The notes under the pieces are model-generated. The model was given only the letters and a program-made list of their open reading frames with translations, ran no database searches and had not been told where the DNA came from. A program made the position numbers and the translations under genes. Shown here piece by piece: positions 8,223-15,314 of a stretch of 64,000 bases of DNA. The stretch is from NCBI GenBank assembly GCA_028686135.1, contig JAQUCP010000005.1:1-64000 (forward strand), read 5' to 3'. This stretch comes from UBA12481 sp012523435 (GTDB lineage Bacteria; Bacteroidota; Bacteroidia; Bacteroidales; UBA12481). Numbering within the stretch: the first letter of the stretch is position 1; each line of letters starts with the position of its first letter.

Positions 8223-9200
8223 ATGAAGAGAACAAGATCTGTTATCGGAGTGGGGGCCTTATTACTTGTGCTCCTGGTGCTTATCCTTTCGGGCGTGTGG
8301 AATCCTTTTGATACTAGCCAGGCTGGTGCAAAAAGTGATCAAACCCTCACGATTTACCATGCAGGAAGTCTTTCTGTTCCAATGCGAGAACTGACTGATG
8401 CCTTTAAGCAAGAGAATCCCGGAGTGACTTTTCGGATGGAAGCTGCTGGAAGTATTCACTGCATCCGCAAGATCACCGAACTCAATCAGCCCTGTGATGT
8501 ACTGGCAGTCGCTGATTTTAGTCTGATCGATGAGCTGATGATTCCCGTTTTTGCTACCTGGAACCTCCAGTTTGCAACCAATGACCTGTGCTTGGCTTAC
8601 ACCGAACGATCCGGTGGCCAAGATTCAATCAATTTGAAGAATTGGTATAAAATATTGATTGATAATTCAATAGCATACGGTCGAAGTGATCCGGATGCTG
8701 ATCCTTGCGGGTATCGAACCATTATGGCGTTGCAGTTGGCTGATCTCCTTTATCTTGGTGGAATCGGAGCGGAAGCTATTCTGGACAAAGACAATCGCTA
8801 TATCCGTTCTAAAGAGACTGACCTCAACGCATTGCTCGAATCCAGAGCAGTAGATTATATCTTTACCTATCGCTCTGTGGCTGTCCAACATAAATTCCGC
8901 TACCTGCCCTTGCCTGATTCCATCAATCTGGGTAATCCCGACCTGGCCGAATGGTACGCCAATGCCGAGGTGTCAATCCCAGGTTCAAAACCCGGAGAAC
9001 GGATCACTAAAAAAGGGGCCCCAATGGTTTACGGTTTGACTATTCCACCAAATGCAACTAACCGGGAGCTTGCTCTGAGCTTCATCCGCTTCATGGTCGA
9101 TCCGGAAAAGGGTGGAAGAATCATTGAAGAGTGTGGACAGAATTTTATCAATCCCTTGTTTTCCCCGAAGAGTACACCGGAAGAATCCATTTTTTTGTAA
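8223..9200 (+). CDS. wtpA: Tungstate/molybdate-binding protein, WtpA family
   Basis: A 325-residue periplasmic solute-binding protein of the archaeal-type ModA/WtpA group. It has an N-terminal hydrophobic signal or anchor (about 8-25, no lipobox Cys), the oxyanion-binding HAGSLSVPM and AAGSIHCIRKITEL segments, DVLAVADFSLIDELMIP and the DADPCGYR motif. From memory of the Archaeoglobus homologue, the two carboxylates that complete six-fold metal coordination correspond to Asp160 and Glu198 (RSKETDL), both present here. The region between them is shorter than in archaea. It should bind tungstate or molybdate for the permease/ATPase pair at 12687-14517, although a TonB receptor and lipoprotein gene separate them. 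Confidence 0.88.
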   Translation: MKRTRSVIGVGALLLVLLVLILSGVWNPFDTSQAGAKSDQTLTIYHAGSLSVPMRELTDAFKQENPGVTFRMEAAGSIHCIRKITELNQPCDVLAVADFSLIDELMIPVFATWNLQFATNDLCLAYTERSGGQDSINLKNWYKILIDNSIAYGRSDPDADPCGYRTIMALQLADLLYLGGIGAEAILDKDNRYIRSKETDLNALLESRAVDYIFTYRSVAVQHKFRYLPLPDSINLGNPDLAEWYANAEVSIPGSKPGERITKKGAPMVYGLTIPPNATNRELALSFIRFMVDPEKGGRIIEECGQNFINPLFSPKSTPEESIFL

Positions 9201-9221
9201 ACCCTGATAAAAATCGGGTTT
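9199..9221 (+). terminator. Weak hairpin after wtpA
   Basis: AAACCC and GGGTTT pair, with an inner GAT/ATC extension and one bulged base. There is no proper T-run, so it may be a weak terminator. It overlaps the -33 region of the next promoter. Confidence 0.3.
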
Positions 9222-9248
9222 AATATCATTTCGATATGCATATGTTTG
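9219..9248 (+). promoter_or_regulatory. Promoter of the TonB receptor operon
   Basis: TATGTTTG (9241-9248) is a perfect TANNTTTG -7 element. TTTA at 9219-9222, 18 bases upstream, is a near match to the -33 TTTG. The -7 element begins in the spacer of the palindrome at 9229-9258 and runs two bases into its right arm, so binding there would block initiation. Confidence 0.6.
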
Positions 9249-9258
9249 CATATCGAAA
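9229..9258. promoter_or_regulatory. Perfect palindrome, candidate ModE operator
   Basis: Arms TTTCGATATGCA and TGCATATCGAAA are perfect 12-bp complements around a 6-base spacer. The layout (CG, then AT-rich arm, 6-base spacer, AT-rich arm, CG) resembles the known proteobacterial ModE operator, with CG ends around TATATA-N6-TATATA-like arms. The operon controlled by this site ends in a modE-like gene, which makes autoregulation likely. Confidence 0.65.
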
Positions 9259-9270
9259 AATTTTATTTGT

Positions 9271-11571
9271 ATGAATAGAACACTTTTACTTTTTGTTTGG
9301 ATGCTTTTAGCACCTATGATGACTCTGGCTCAGGGGCAGATCTCTGGGATAGTGCGCGACGCGTCAACAGGAAATCCTCTGGCTGGTGCGCACGTTAAAG
9401 ATTCACGTTCCGATCTTGGAGCTGTAACCAATGAGAAGGGTCAGTTTACTTTAACCCTTACCGACAATCGGCAGCGAACCTTGCAGATCACTCACCTTGG
9501 ATTCGAAACGGAAATGCTTCTGGTGAATCCTTCACAATTGAAGGGCCAGTTAGTCGTTGATCTTCAGCCGGCGATGATTAATGCTAACGCCGTTGTGGTT
9601 ACCGGGACCAAAAGACAACAGCGGGTGATGGAGATACCGGGTCGGACCGAGTGGCTTCCTGCATCCCAATTAAAAGCAATTCCGGTAGGTCAGGTTGATG
9701 AATATTTAAAGACGATACCTGGGATTCAAGTTAGCCGTGAGCACGGAGTGGTTGATCATAATAGTACCGTGAGTATGAGGGGGTTGAGTGGTGGACAACA
9801 GGGCCGCTATTTGGTTCTTATTGACGGAATCCCCGTAAATAAAGCTGATGGCGGATCAGTCAACTGGAACAGCCTGAACACCTCCCAGATCAGCCGCATT
9901 GAGGTGGCTAAAGGTCCCGGATCCTCACTCTACGGTGGCCATGCAATGGGTGGGGTAATGAATATTATTCGTAGCAAGCCTATCAAAGCGTTTGAGGGTT
10001 CAGCCGAAGTGGACTATGGTAGCATGAATACCCGACGAGGGCGTGTTTCCATTGGTGGAAGGCCGGCTTTTGCCGATAATAAACTCTACTGGAACCTGAA
10101 TGGATTTGGGGGAGCAAGTGATGGATATAATCAAGTACCGCTTGAGGAGCGGGACACAACCGATGTCCCCAGCGGAATGGAAGAGTGGAGAGGGGGCGCA
10201 CGATTGGGCTATCAGATTACCCCAAACCATCTGGTCGAACTCTCTGCTTCCTATTGGTGGGATCGTCGCGGATCCGGAACACGCATTTTCAGCGAAACAG
10301 GAACCTATTTCGCTCACCAGGTCTTCGACTATTCTCTTAAGTATGAGGGAAAAGCAGGTGCAATGAACTGGTCTGCTGCTCTCTATCGTCAGGATGAAGA
10401 TTACGAACGACTTAATGAATCCATCAAAGCCAAAGGTGATTCCTATGACTACACCTCCTACTCGGTGACCTCACGACGAATCGACCAGGGAATCCTGCTT
10501 AATGCTGACTATACCACTGGCCGCCATCGGATTACCATCGGTGGTGATGTCAAAGATGGATCAGTGGACGGGAAAGATATTTACACGACCTCCTCCGATA
10601 TCGTAACAAACCAGGGCCGGGTGCTGAACCTCTCGGCTTACCTGGAGGATCGTGTTGCTATTGTCAAGGAACGCCTGTTCCTTGTCGCCGGACTTCGCTA
10701 TGATCATACCACTTTTAAGGATGGGGCCTTCTTTATTACGGATCCGACTTCGGCAACATCCATTCTGACTGATTTGGAGAACCTTAACCTTCAGGAGAAT
10801 ACCTGGTCCGAAATCAGTCCAAAACTGGCTTTAAAATACTCGTCTAAAAATGGACACTCAGCTTATCTGTCGTATGGCCATGGCTTTAGACCATCCATCC
10901 TGGATGATCTGTGCCGCTCCGGTTTTATTAGCGGAGGCTTCAAACGGGCCAACCCTTTCCTTGGACCTGAACGGCTCGATAACATCGAGTTGGGTGGGGA
11001 TGTGCAAATCAATCAGAGTATTAAATTTACTCTAAGTGCTTATCATTCAAGAGGTAAAGATTTCATATACTTGGTTGGGACGGGTGATTCCATTGAGCAA
11101 GGGACTCGTAAGCGGCCGATCAGAGAAGCCCGCAACCTTTCCAAAGTGACCATCAATGGCGTTGAGTCTTCTCTACAGGCAGATTTTGGGAATGGATTGA
11201 CAGCTTATCTAAATTATGCCTTTACCCATTCAATTATCAACGAGCATCTACCTGAACCAGGAGAAGCAGACTTGTCCGGCAATTACTTGGTTTATGTGCC
11301 AACTCACCAGGGAACCGTTGGCCTGACATGGAGAAATAAGATTTTGAACGTTCATGTTCAGGGACAATACCTTTCCCAGCAGTGGATGGATGATCAGAAC
11401 ACCGAATCAATACCAGGTCACATTAATCTGGATGCTAAGCTGTTCAAGGAATTTGGCCCTCTGCAGGTTTTTGTAAGCGGACAGAACCTGACAAATTTCA
11501 CCTATCTTCAAAGCAAAGGTAATCTCTCCATGGGACGCTTCCTATTGGCGGGGTTAGGTTATAAATTTTAA
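9271..11571 (+). CDS. TonB-dependent outer-membrane receptor, probable tungstate/molybdate uptake
   Basis: A 766-residue outer-membrane receptor. In order: signal peptide (about 1-20), a carboxypeptidase-regulatory-like domain (about 23-105, ISGIVRDASTGNPLAGAHV), a TonB-box-like NAVVVTGTK, the plug (about 120-230, with SMRGLSGGQQGRYLVLIDG and PGSSLYGG) and a 22-strand barrel ending in a terminal Phe (LGYKF). It uses proton-motive energy through TonB/ExbBD to import scarce or large ligands. The ligand cannot be read from sequence. Location between wtpA and wtpBC genes, behind a ModE-like operator, points to tungstate, molybdate or a chelate of them. No SusD-like partner is present; a different lipoprotein follows 6 bases later. 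Confidence 0.9.
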   Translation: MNRTLLLFVWMLLAPMMTLAQGQISGIVRDASTGNPLAGAHVKDSRSDLGAVTNEKGQFTLTLTDNRQRTLQITHLGFETEMLLVNPSQLKGQLVVDLQPAMINANAVVVTGTKRQQRVMEIPGRTEWLPASQLKAIPVGQVDEYLKTIPGIQVSREHGVVDHNSTVSMRGLSGGQQGRYLVLIDGIPVNKADGGSVNWNSLNTSQISRIEVAKGPGSSLYGGHAMGGVMNIIRSKPIKAFEGSAEVDYGSMNTRRGRVSIGGRPAFADNKLYWNLNGFGGASDGYNQVPLEERDTTDVPSGMEEWRGGARLGYQITPNHLVELSASYWWDRRGSGTRIFSETGTYFAHQVFDYSLKYEGKAGAMNWSAALYRQDEDYERLNESIKAKGDSYDYTSYSVTSRRIDQGILLNADYTTGRHRITIGGDVKDGSVDGKDIYTTSSDIVTNQGRVLNLSAYLEDRVAIVKERLFLVAGLRYDHTTFKDGAFFITDPTSATSILTDLENLNLQENTWSEISPKLALKYSSKNGHSAYLSYGHGFRPSILDDLCRSGFISGGFKRANPFLGPERLDNIELGGDVQINQSIKFTLSAYHSRGKDFIYLVGTGDSIEQGTRKRPIREARNLSKVTINGVESSLQADFGNGLTAYLNYAFTHSIINEHLPEPGEADLSGNYLVYVPTHQGTVGLTWRNKILNVHVQGQYLSQQWMDDQNTESIPGHINLDAKLFKEFGPLQVFVSGQNLTNFTYLQSKGNLSMGRFLLAGLGYKF

Positions 11572-11577
11572 GATGAT

Positions 11578-12648
11578 ATGATGAAAAGACTATTTTTTGC
11601 AGGAATTGCCATTTTGACACTGATGCTGTCGGGATGCCAAGAGAATCAACAATCGGATCAGACAACCAGCAATCGATCGGTATTTGTTCGCGACTCGGCT
11701 GATCAGAATAATGATTTTTACGATAATGAACCCTTTTTCGAATTACCCGGACCAGACAAGATCTTGGTTGGAGGGGAAGTCGAGAAAGAAGTTTGGGTAG
11801 ACCTTTCAAAGTTAACAACCCATTCTGTACAGGTTCGGGAAACTCACTTGGAGAATGGAGAAGTTGGCTTTACCGGAGCCTATCGATACGATGGACCATC
11901 CCTTTTTGATGTCCTCAAGGAGGTAAGAGTTGCCAAGAGAAATGCGGCTGAATTTCCACCGATTATTGATCAGTATGTGGTGATTTACGGCTCCGATGGC
12001 GATTCGGTTACCCTAAGCTGGGGGGAGCTCTATTATCCGGTTCATTTACATGAGATTATCATTGCCGAGCGGGTTATGCGGATTGTTCCCTCTAAAACCG
12101 GCGAGCATTGGCCGTTACCCGAGCAACGTAAGCTGGTAGTAGCTTCCGATTTGGTTACTGTTCGAAATATTTCCGAACCAGCCCGTATCATGATTCGCAG
12201 CTGCCGTGTGGATATTCCAATCGATCGCTCCGTGACGATGTGGTCAGATCAAATGGTTATGTCGCTCTCTGATTCTGACAAGCAGACCTTGACGAAACTG
12301 CCTGCCGGGCTGAAACCTGTGGAGTACAACCAGGTGTTCTACGGCCGCGGTATGGGAATCCACGGAATCAGCACATTCCGGGGTGCCTGGCTGAAAGAAA
12401 TGATCCAGGGACGGTTACCCGAAACAGTCGATCGGCTGCGTAATGGGATGTTTGTTTTTTCAGCTATTGATGGTTACCGCTGCTCGGTGACCTGGTCGGA
12501 GATGATGAACCGTTGCGATGGCGAAGGGGTTATCCTCATTGATCAGGATAACTATGAGGGTGCCGGACGCTTCTCCTGCCTCTTTACCGCTGATTATTTC
12601 TCAGACAGGGCAATGAAATCCATCACCGATATCCGGTTAATTCAATGA
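11578..12648 (+). CDS. Lipoprotein with two SUOX-fold-like domains, metal-uptake context
   Basis: A 356-residue lipoprotein (lipobox MLSGC, Cys at about 20). The mature part seems to contain two copies of one domain: residues about 60-205 and about 230-356. Each has a YDGPSLFDVLKEV/TFRGAWLKEMIQG helix followed by an SDGDSVTLSW/IDGYRCSVTWSEM strand pair and an R...I.I ending. This pattern resembles the oxidoreductase molybdopterin-binding (SUOX-type) fold, but no cofactor-ligating Cys is obvious at the expected site. It starts 6 bases after the TonB receptor and is probably its membrane partner, perhaps binding the oxyanion or its chelate. The function is inferred from context. A second Met at 11581 is possible. 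Confidence 0.6.
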   Translation: MMKRLFFAGIAILTLMLSGCQENQQSDQTTSNRSVFVRDSADQNNDFYDNEPFFELPGPDKILVGGEVEKEVWVDLSKLTTHSVQVRETHLENGEVGFTGAYRYDGPSLFDVLKEVRVAKRNAAEFPPIIDQYVVIYGSDGDSVTLSWGELYYPVHLHEIIIAERVMRIVPSKTGEHWPLPEQRKLVVASDLVTVRNISEPARIMIRSCRVDIPIDRSVTMWSDQMVMSLSDSDKQTLTKLPAGLKPVEYNQVFYGRGMGIHGISTFRGAWLKEMIQGRLPETVDRLRNGMFVFSAIDGYRCSVTWSEMMNRCDGEGVILIDQDNYEGAGRFSCLFTADYFSDRAMKSITDIRLIQ

Positions 12649-12686
12649 TTTGTATTTTAGTGGCCAGGTTATGACGGCCACTGCTG

Positions 12687-13481
12687 ATGAGCCAATCTAA
12701 ATTATCACTTGTTTTTGCTCTTTTGGGCGGGCTGGTGCTCTTGTTCATCATTGCTCCCTTGGCCGGACTGTTCATTAAGACCAGTCCGGTCGAGTTTTTT
12801 GAAACAGTTAATGATCAGGAGGTTACGGGGAGTATTGCGCTGACGCTTGGTGTTTCCCTGGTCACCACCCTGGTGTTTGCCATTGGTTCGGTTCCGTTGG
12901 CCTATTGGTTGGCCCGAACCTCCTTTCGTGGCAGGGAAATCATCCAATCCCTAGTAGACCTTCCAGTAGTTATCCCTCATTCGGCGGCTGGTATTGCCTT
13001 GCTCGGAATGGTGTCACGGGATACATGGGTGGGCCAGGCTGCATCGGCAATCGGACTCGATTTTGTTGGGCACCCACTCGGCATCGGAATTGCCATGGCT
13101 TTTGTCAGTGTGCCATTTCTGATCCAGTCGGCTCGGGATGGATTTGCCAATGTTCCCTTACGCTTGGAGATGGCCGCCATGAGCCTAGGTGCTTCACCCT
13201 GGCGCTCGTTTTTAACGGTCAGCCTTCCACTGGCTGCCCGCAGCATCATCACTGGAATGGTCATGATGTTCTCCAGGGGGTTAAGCGAATTTGGGGCTAT
13301 CGTTATCATTGCCTATCATCCCATGGTAACCCCCGTTTTGATTTATGAGCGTTTTGGTGCCTTTGGACTCAAATATTCCCGACCAGTGGCAGCTCTTTTT
13401 GTACTGGTTTGCCTAATATTTTTTGTTCTTCTTCGAATTCTTGCCAACCGACGAACCCATGATCCAATTAGAAAATATTAA
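12687..13481 (+). CDS. wtpB: Tungstate/molybdate ABC transporter permease
   Basis: A 264-residue inner-membrane permease with five to six transmembrane helices and the EAA loop EMAAMSLGASPWRSFLTVSLP, the site that docks on the ATPase. The adjoining ADLPVVIPHSAAGIALL-like segment (LVDLPVVIPHSAAGIALLG here) is characteristic of the ModB/WtpB/sulfate permease group. It should form the channel for the WtpA-type protein encoded at 8223. The 3' end overlaps the ATPase gene by 23 bases, so the two are translationally coupled. Confidence 0.88.
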   Translation: MSQSKLSLVFALLGGLVLLFIIAPLAGLFIKTSPVEFFETVNDQEVTGSIALTLGVSLVTTLVFAIGSVPLAYWLARTSFRGREIIQSLVDLPVVIPHSAAGIALLGMVSRDTWVGQAASAIGLDFVGHPLGIGIAMAFVSVPFLIQSARDGFANVPLRLEMAAMSLGASPWRSFLTVSLPLAARSIITGMVMMFSRGLSEFGAIVIIAYHPMVTPVLIYERFGAFGLKYSRPVAALFVLVCLIFFVLLRILANRRTHDPIRKY

Positions 13482-14517
13482 TAAGTCGGTAGGAAATTTT
13501 ACCCTCCGGGATATCTCCCTGAGCATCGAACAGGGAAGCTACACGGTCATTCTTGGTGATTCAGGAGCCGGAAAATCCTTGCTGCTCGAAATCCTGGCCG
13601 GGATCCGGAGGCCCGACTCAGGTAAAATCTTGGTTGATGGGGTAGAGGTGCAGAACCAATCTATTCAGGAGAGACCATTCGGATTAGTGTTTCAGGACCT
13701 TGCTCTTTTTCCGCATTTGTCAGTCCGGGAGAATATTGCCTTCCCTCTGAAAATGAGAAGGATGAGCAAGTTAGATGTCGATCAGATCATTCATGAGCTT
13801 GCCCTACGGTTCGAGATTTCTCAGCTGATGGAGCGTTCTCCGAATACCTTGTCAGGTGGGGAGCGGCAGCGGGTGGCGTTGGCCAGAACCCTGGCTCCTA
13901 AGCCCAATTGCCTTTTGCTTGATGAACCTTTAACCGCACTGGATACAAGGATTCGTCAAGAGATCCGTGGGGTGTTGCGTAACTTGAACCGGAGTGGCCT
14001 GACCATCATTCATGTAACCCATGATTATCAGGAAGCCCTCACGCTTGCTACGCATATCGGTATTCTGGAGGGTGGAAGATTAATTCAACAGGGTACCGCT
14101 GAAGAGGTGTTACGCAACCCCATCAATACTTTCACTGCCAGTTTTACGGGGATCAAGAATTATATTCACGTAACTATCAGTGATCAAAGGGGTTCCGGCG
14201 TTTGCGTGGCCATGGCCAATCATGATATTCCGATTACCTTGGATCTTCAGGAGCCGGCTCAAGAGGGTTATGTCATCATCCCGGAAGAGGCAATCTTTTT
14301 ATCACATCACCCAACGGACACCTCTGCAGCCAACAATTTCTGTGGCACGATAACCGATTTTCATCCTTCCCCCCACGGGGTGGAGGTCATGATCAACTCC
14401 GGGATCCCCTTATGTGCTTTGTTGACCGCTGAAGGTGTTGCCCGGCTCAATTTGGAGATAGGAGATACCATTTGGGCCAGTTTCAAAGCAACCAGTGTCC
14501 GGTTTATTCCGAAATAG
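13459..14517 (+). CDS. wtpC: Tungstate/molybdate ABC transporter ATPase
   Basis: A 352-residue ABC ATPase. It has Walker A GDSGAGKS (Asp in the usual Pro/His position), Q-loop FQDLALFPHLSV, signature LSGGERQRVALARTL, Walker B LLLDEPLTALD and switch His in IHVTHDYQEAL. The C-terminal 110 residues form a MOP/TOBE-like oxyanion-sensing domain, common in ModC and WtpC and able to respond to cytoplasmic molybdate or tungstate. The start at 13459 (MIQLEN) was chosen because it gives the normal ABC N-terminus; the longer frame would add 12 residues read from inside the permease gene. Confidence 0.88.
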   Translation: MIQLENINKSVGNFTLRDISLSIEQGSYTVILGDSGAGKSLLLEILAGIRRPDSGKILVDGVEVQNQSIQERPFGLVFQDLALFPHLSVRENIAFPLKMRRMSKLDVDQIIHELALRFEISQLMERSPNTLSGGERQRVALARTLAPKPNCLLLDEPLTALDTRIRQEIRGVLRNLNRSGLTIIHVTHDYQEALTLATHIGILEGGRLIQQGTAEEVLRNPINTFTASFTGIKNYIHVTISDQRGSGVCVAMANHDIPITLDLQEPAQEGYVIIPEEAIFLSHHPTDTSAANNFCGTITDFHPSPHGVEVMINSGIPLCALLTAEGVARLNLEIGDTIWASFKATSVRFIPK

Positions 14518-14546
14518 AATGCCTGGTTCTTCCGTTTCTTTTTTCC

Positions 14547-14554
14547 TATATTTG
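14547..14554 (+). promoter_or_regulatory. Possible -7 element upstream of ppnP
   Basis: TATATTTG matches TANNTTTG and lies 16 bases before the ppnP ATG. No good -33 element is visible. It could give separate expression of ppnP and modE. Confidence 0.35.
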
Positions 14555-14570
14555 ACCAAAACCAAAGCTT

Positions 14571-14852
14571 ATGTTTTCAGTAAATGAATATTTTGACGGC
14601 AAGGTAAAATCCATCTCTTTCAATACGGAGGAAGGCCCTGCCACGATTGGTGTTATGGCTCCCGGAGAGTATGTCTTTGGAACCTCCACCATTGAATACA
14701 TGACGGTCACTTCAGGTTTGATGAGTGTCCAGTTGCCTGATGAGGAAGAGTGGCGCGATTACCGGGAATTTGAAACTTTTCGGGTTGAAAAAGGGGTGAA
14801 GTTTAATGTTAAGGTGACGGAAGATACCTCCTATCGTTGCCTCTATCGTTAA
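14571..14852 (+). CDS. ppnP: Pyrimidine/purine nucleoside phosphorylase PpnP (DUF1255)
   Basis: A 93-residue single-domain cupin, the full family length. Recognisable stretches are FDGKVKSISF, TIGVMAPGEYVFGTS, the EYMTVTSGLMSVQLP strand pair and the SYRCLYR ending of the YaiE/PpnP family. The E. coli protein catalyses phosphorolysis of diverse nucleosides to free bases and ribose 1-phosphate. Its place between the ATPase and the ModE-like regulator is unusual, and the sequence does not show why it is there. It is separated from the ATPase by 53 bases and from modE by 12. Confidence 0.88.
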   Translation: MFSVNEYFDGKVKSISFNTEEGPATIGVMAPGEYVFGTSTIEYMTVTSGLMSVQLPDEEEWRDYREFETFRVEKGVKFNVKVTEDTSYRCLYR

Positions 14853-14864
14853 TTCGCAAAAATC

Positions 14865-15242
14865 ATGGCAGGATCCAAGGGTTCTAAATACTACGACACC
14901 TTCCTGCATTATACGGTGTGGCTCGAAAACCGGTCAACCGGAAGGGTTGTGGATGAGCAGCTTTTTCGGCTGTTAAAAGCGGTCGAAGAGTCAGGTTCAC
15001 TCACATCGGCAGCAGATAGTCTGGATTTAAGTTACCGCAAAGCATGGGGCGATCTAAAAAAAGCCTCAGAACTACTGGGATTTCCGCTAGTGGAGACCAC
15101 CCGGGGAGGCAAAGAGGGTGGACACACCCGTCTGACAACCGATGGTCGGGAATTGGTGCAGGCAATGGAAGAGTTAAGAGAGGATATTACCCTGGCAATT
15201 CACCGGGTAACAAAGAAGTTTTTTCATAAGATAAACCATTGA
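14865..15242 (+). CDS. modE: ModE-like transcriptional regulator, DNA-binding domain only
   Basis: A 125-residue protein equal to the N-terminal LysR-like winged helix of ModE: LFRLLKAVEESGSLTSAAD, then LDLSYRKAWGDLKKASELLG (recognition helix) and the wing GGKEGGHTRLTTDG. It lacks the C-terminal MOP domains that bind molybdate in E. coli ModE, as do many short ModE homologues, so the metal signal may come from elsewhere, perhaps from the MOP-like domain of the ATPase. As the last gene of the operon it is the obvious candidate to bind the palindrome at 9229-9258 and the half-site at 4447-4470. Confidence 0.82.
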   Translation: MAGSKGSKYYDTFLHYTVWLENRSTGRVVDEQLFRLLKAVEESGSLTSAADSLDLSYRKAWGDLKKASELLGFPLVETTRGGKEGGHTRLTTDGRELVQAMEELREDITLAIHRVTKKFFHKINH

Positions 15243-15314
15243 GAATTAGCACGGGTTTATTACCTTAGGCAACTGATAGTCCCCCTTTGTCTTTAACTCC
15301 CTTTTTCTGGAGGT

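Noticed and set aside
8852..8880. Possible loss of the metal-coordinating Glu in WtpA at the DYIFTYRSVA segment
   Set aside because: On closer comparison, from memory, with the archaeal protein, the ligand corresponds to Glu198 in RSKETDL, which is present.
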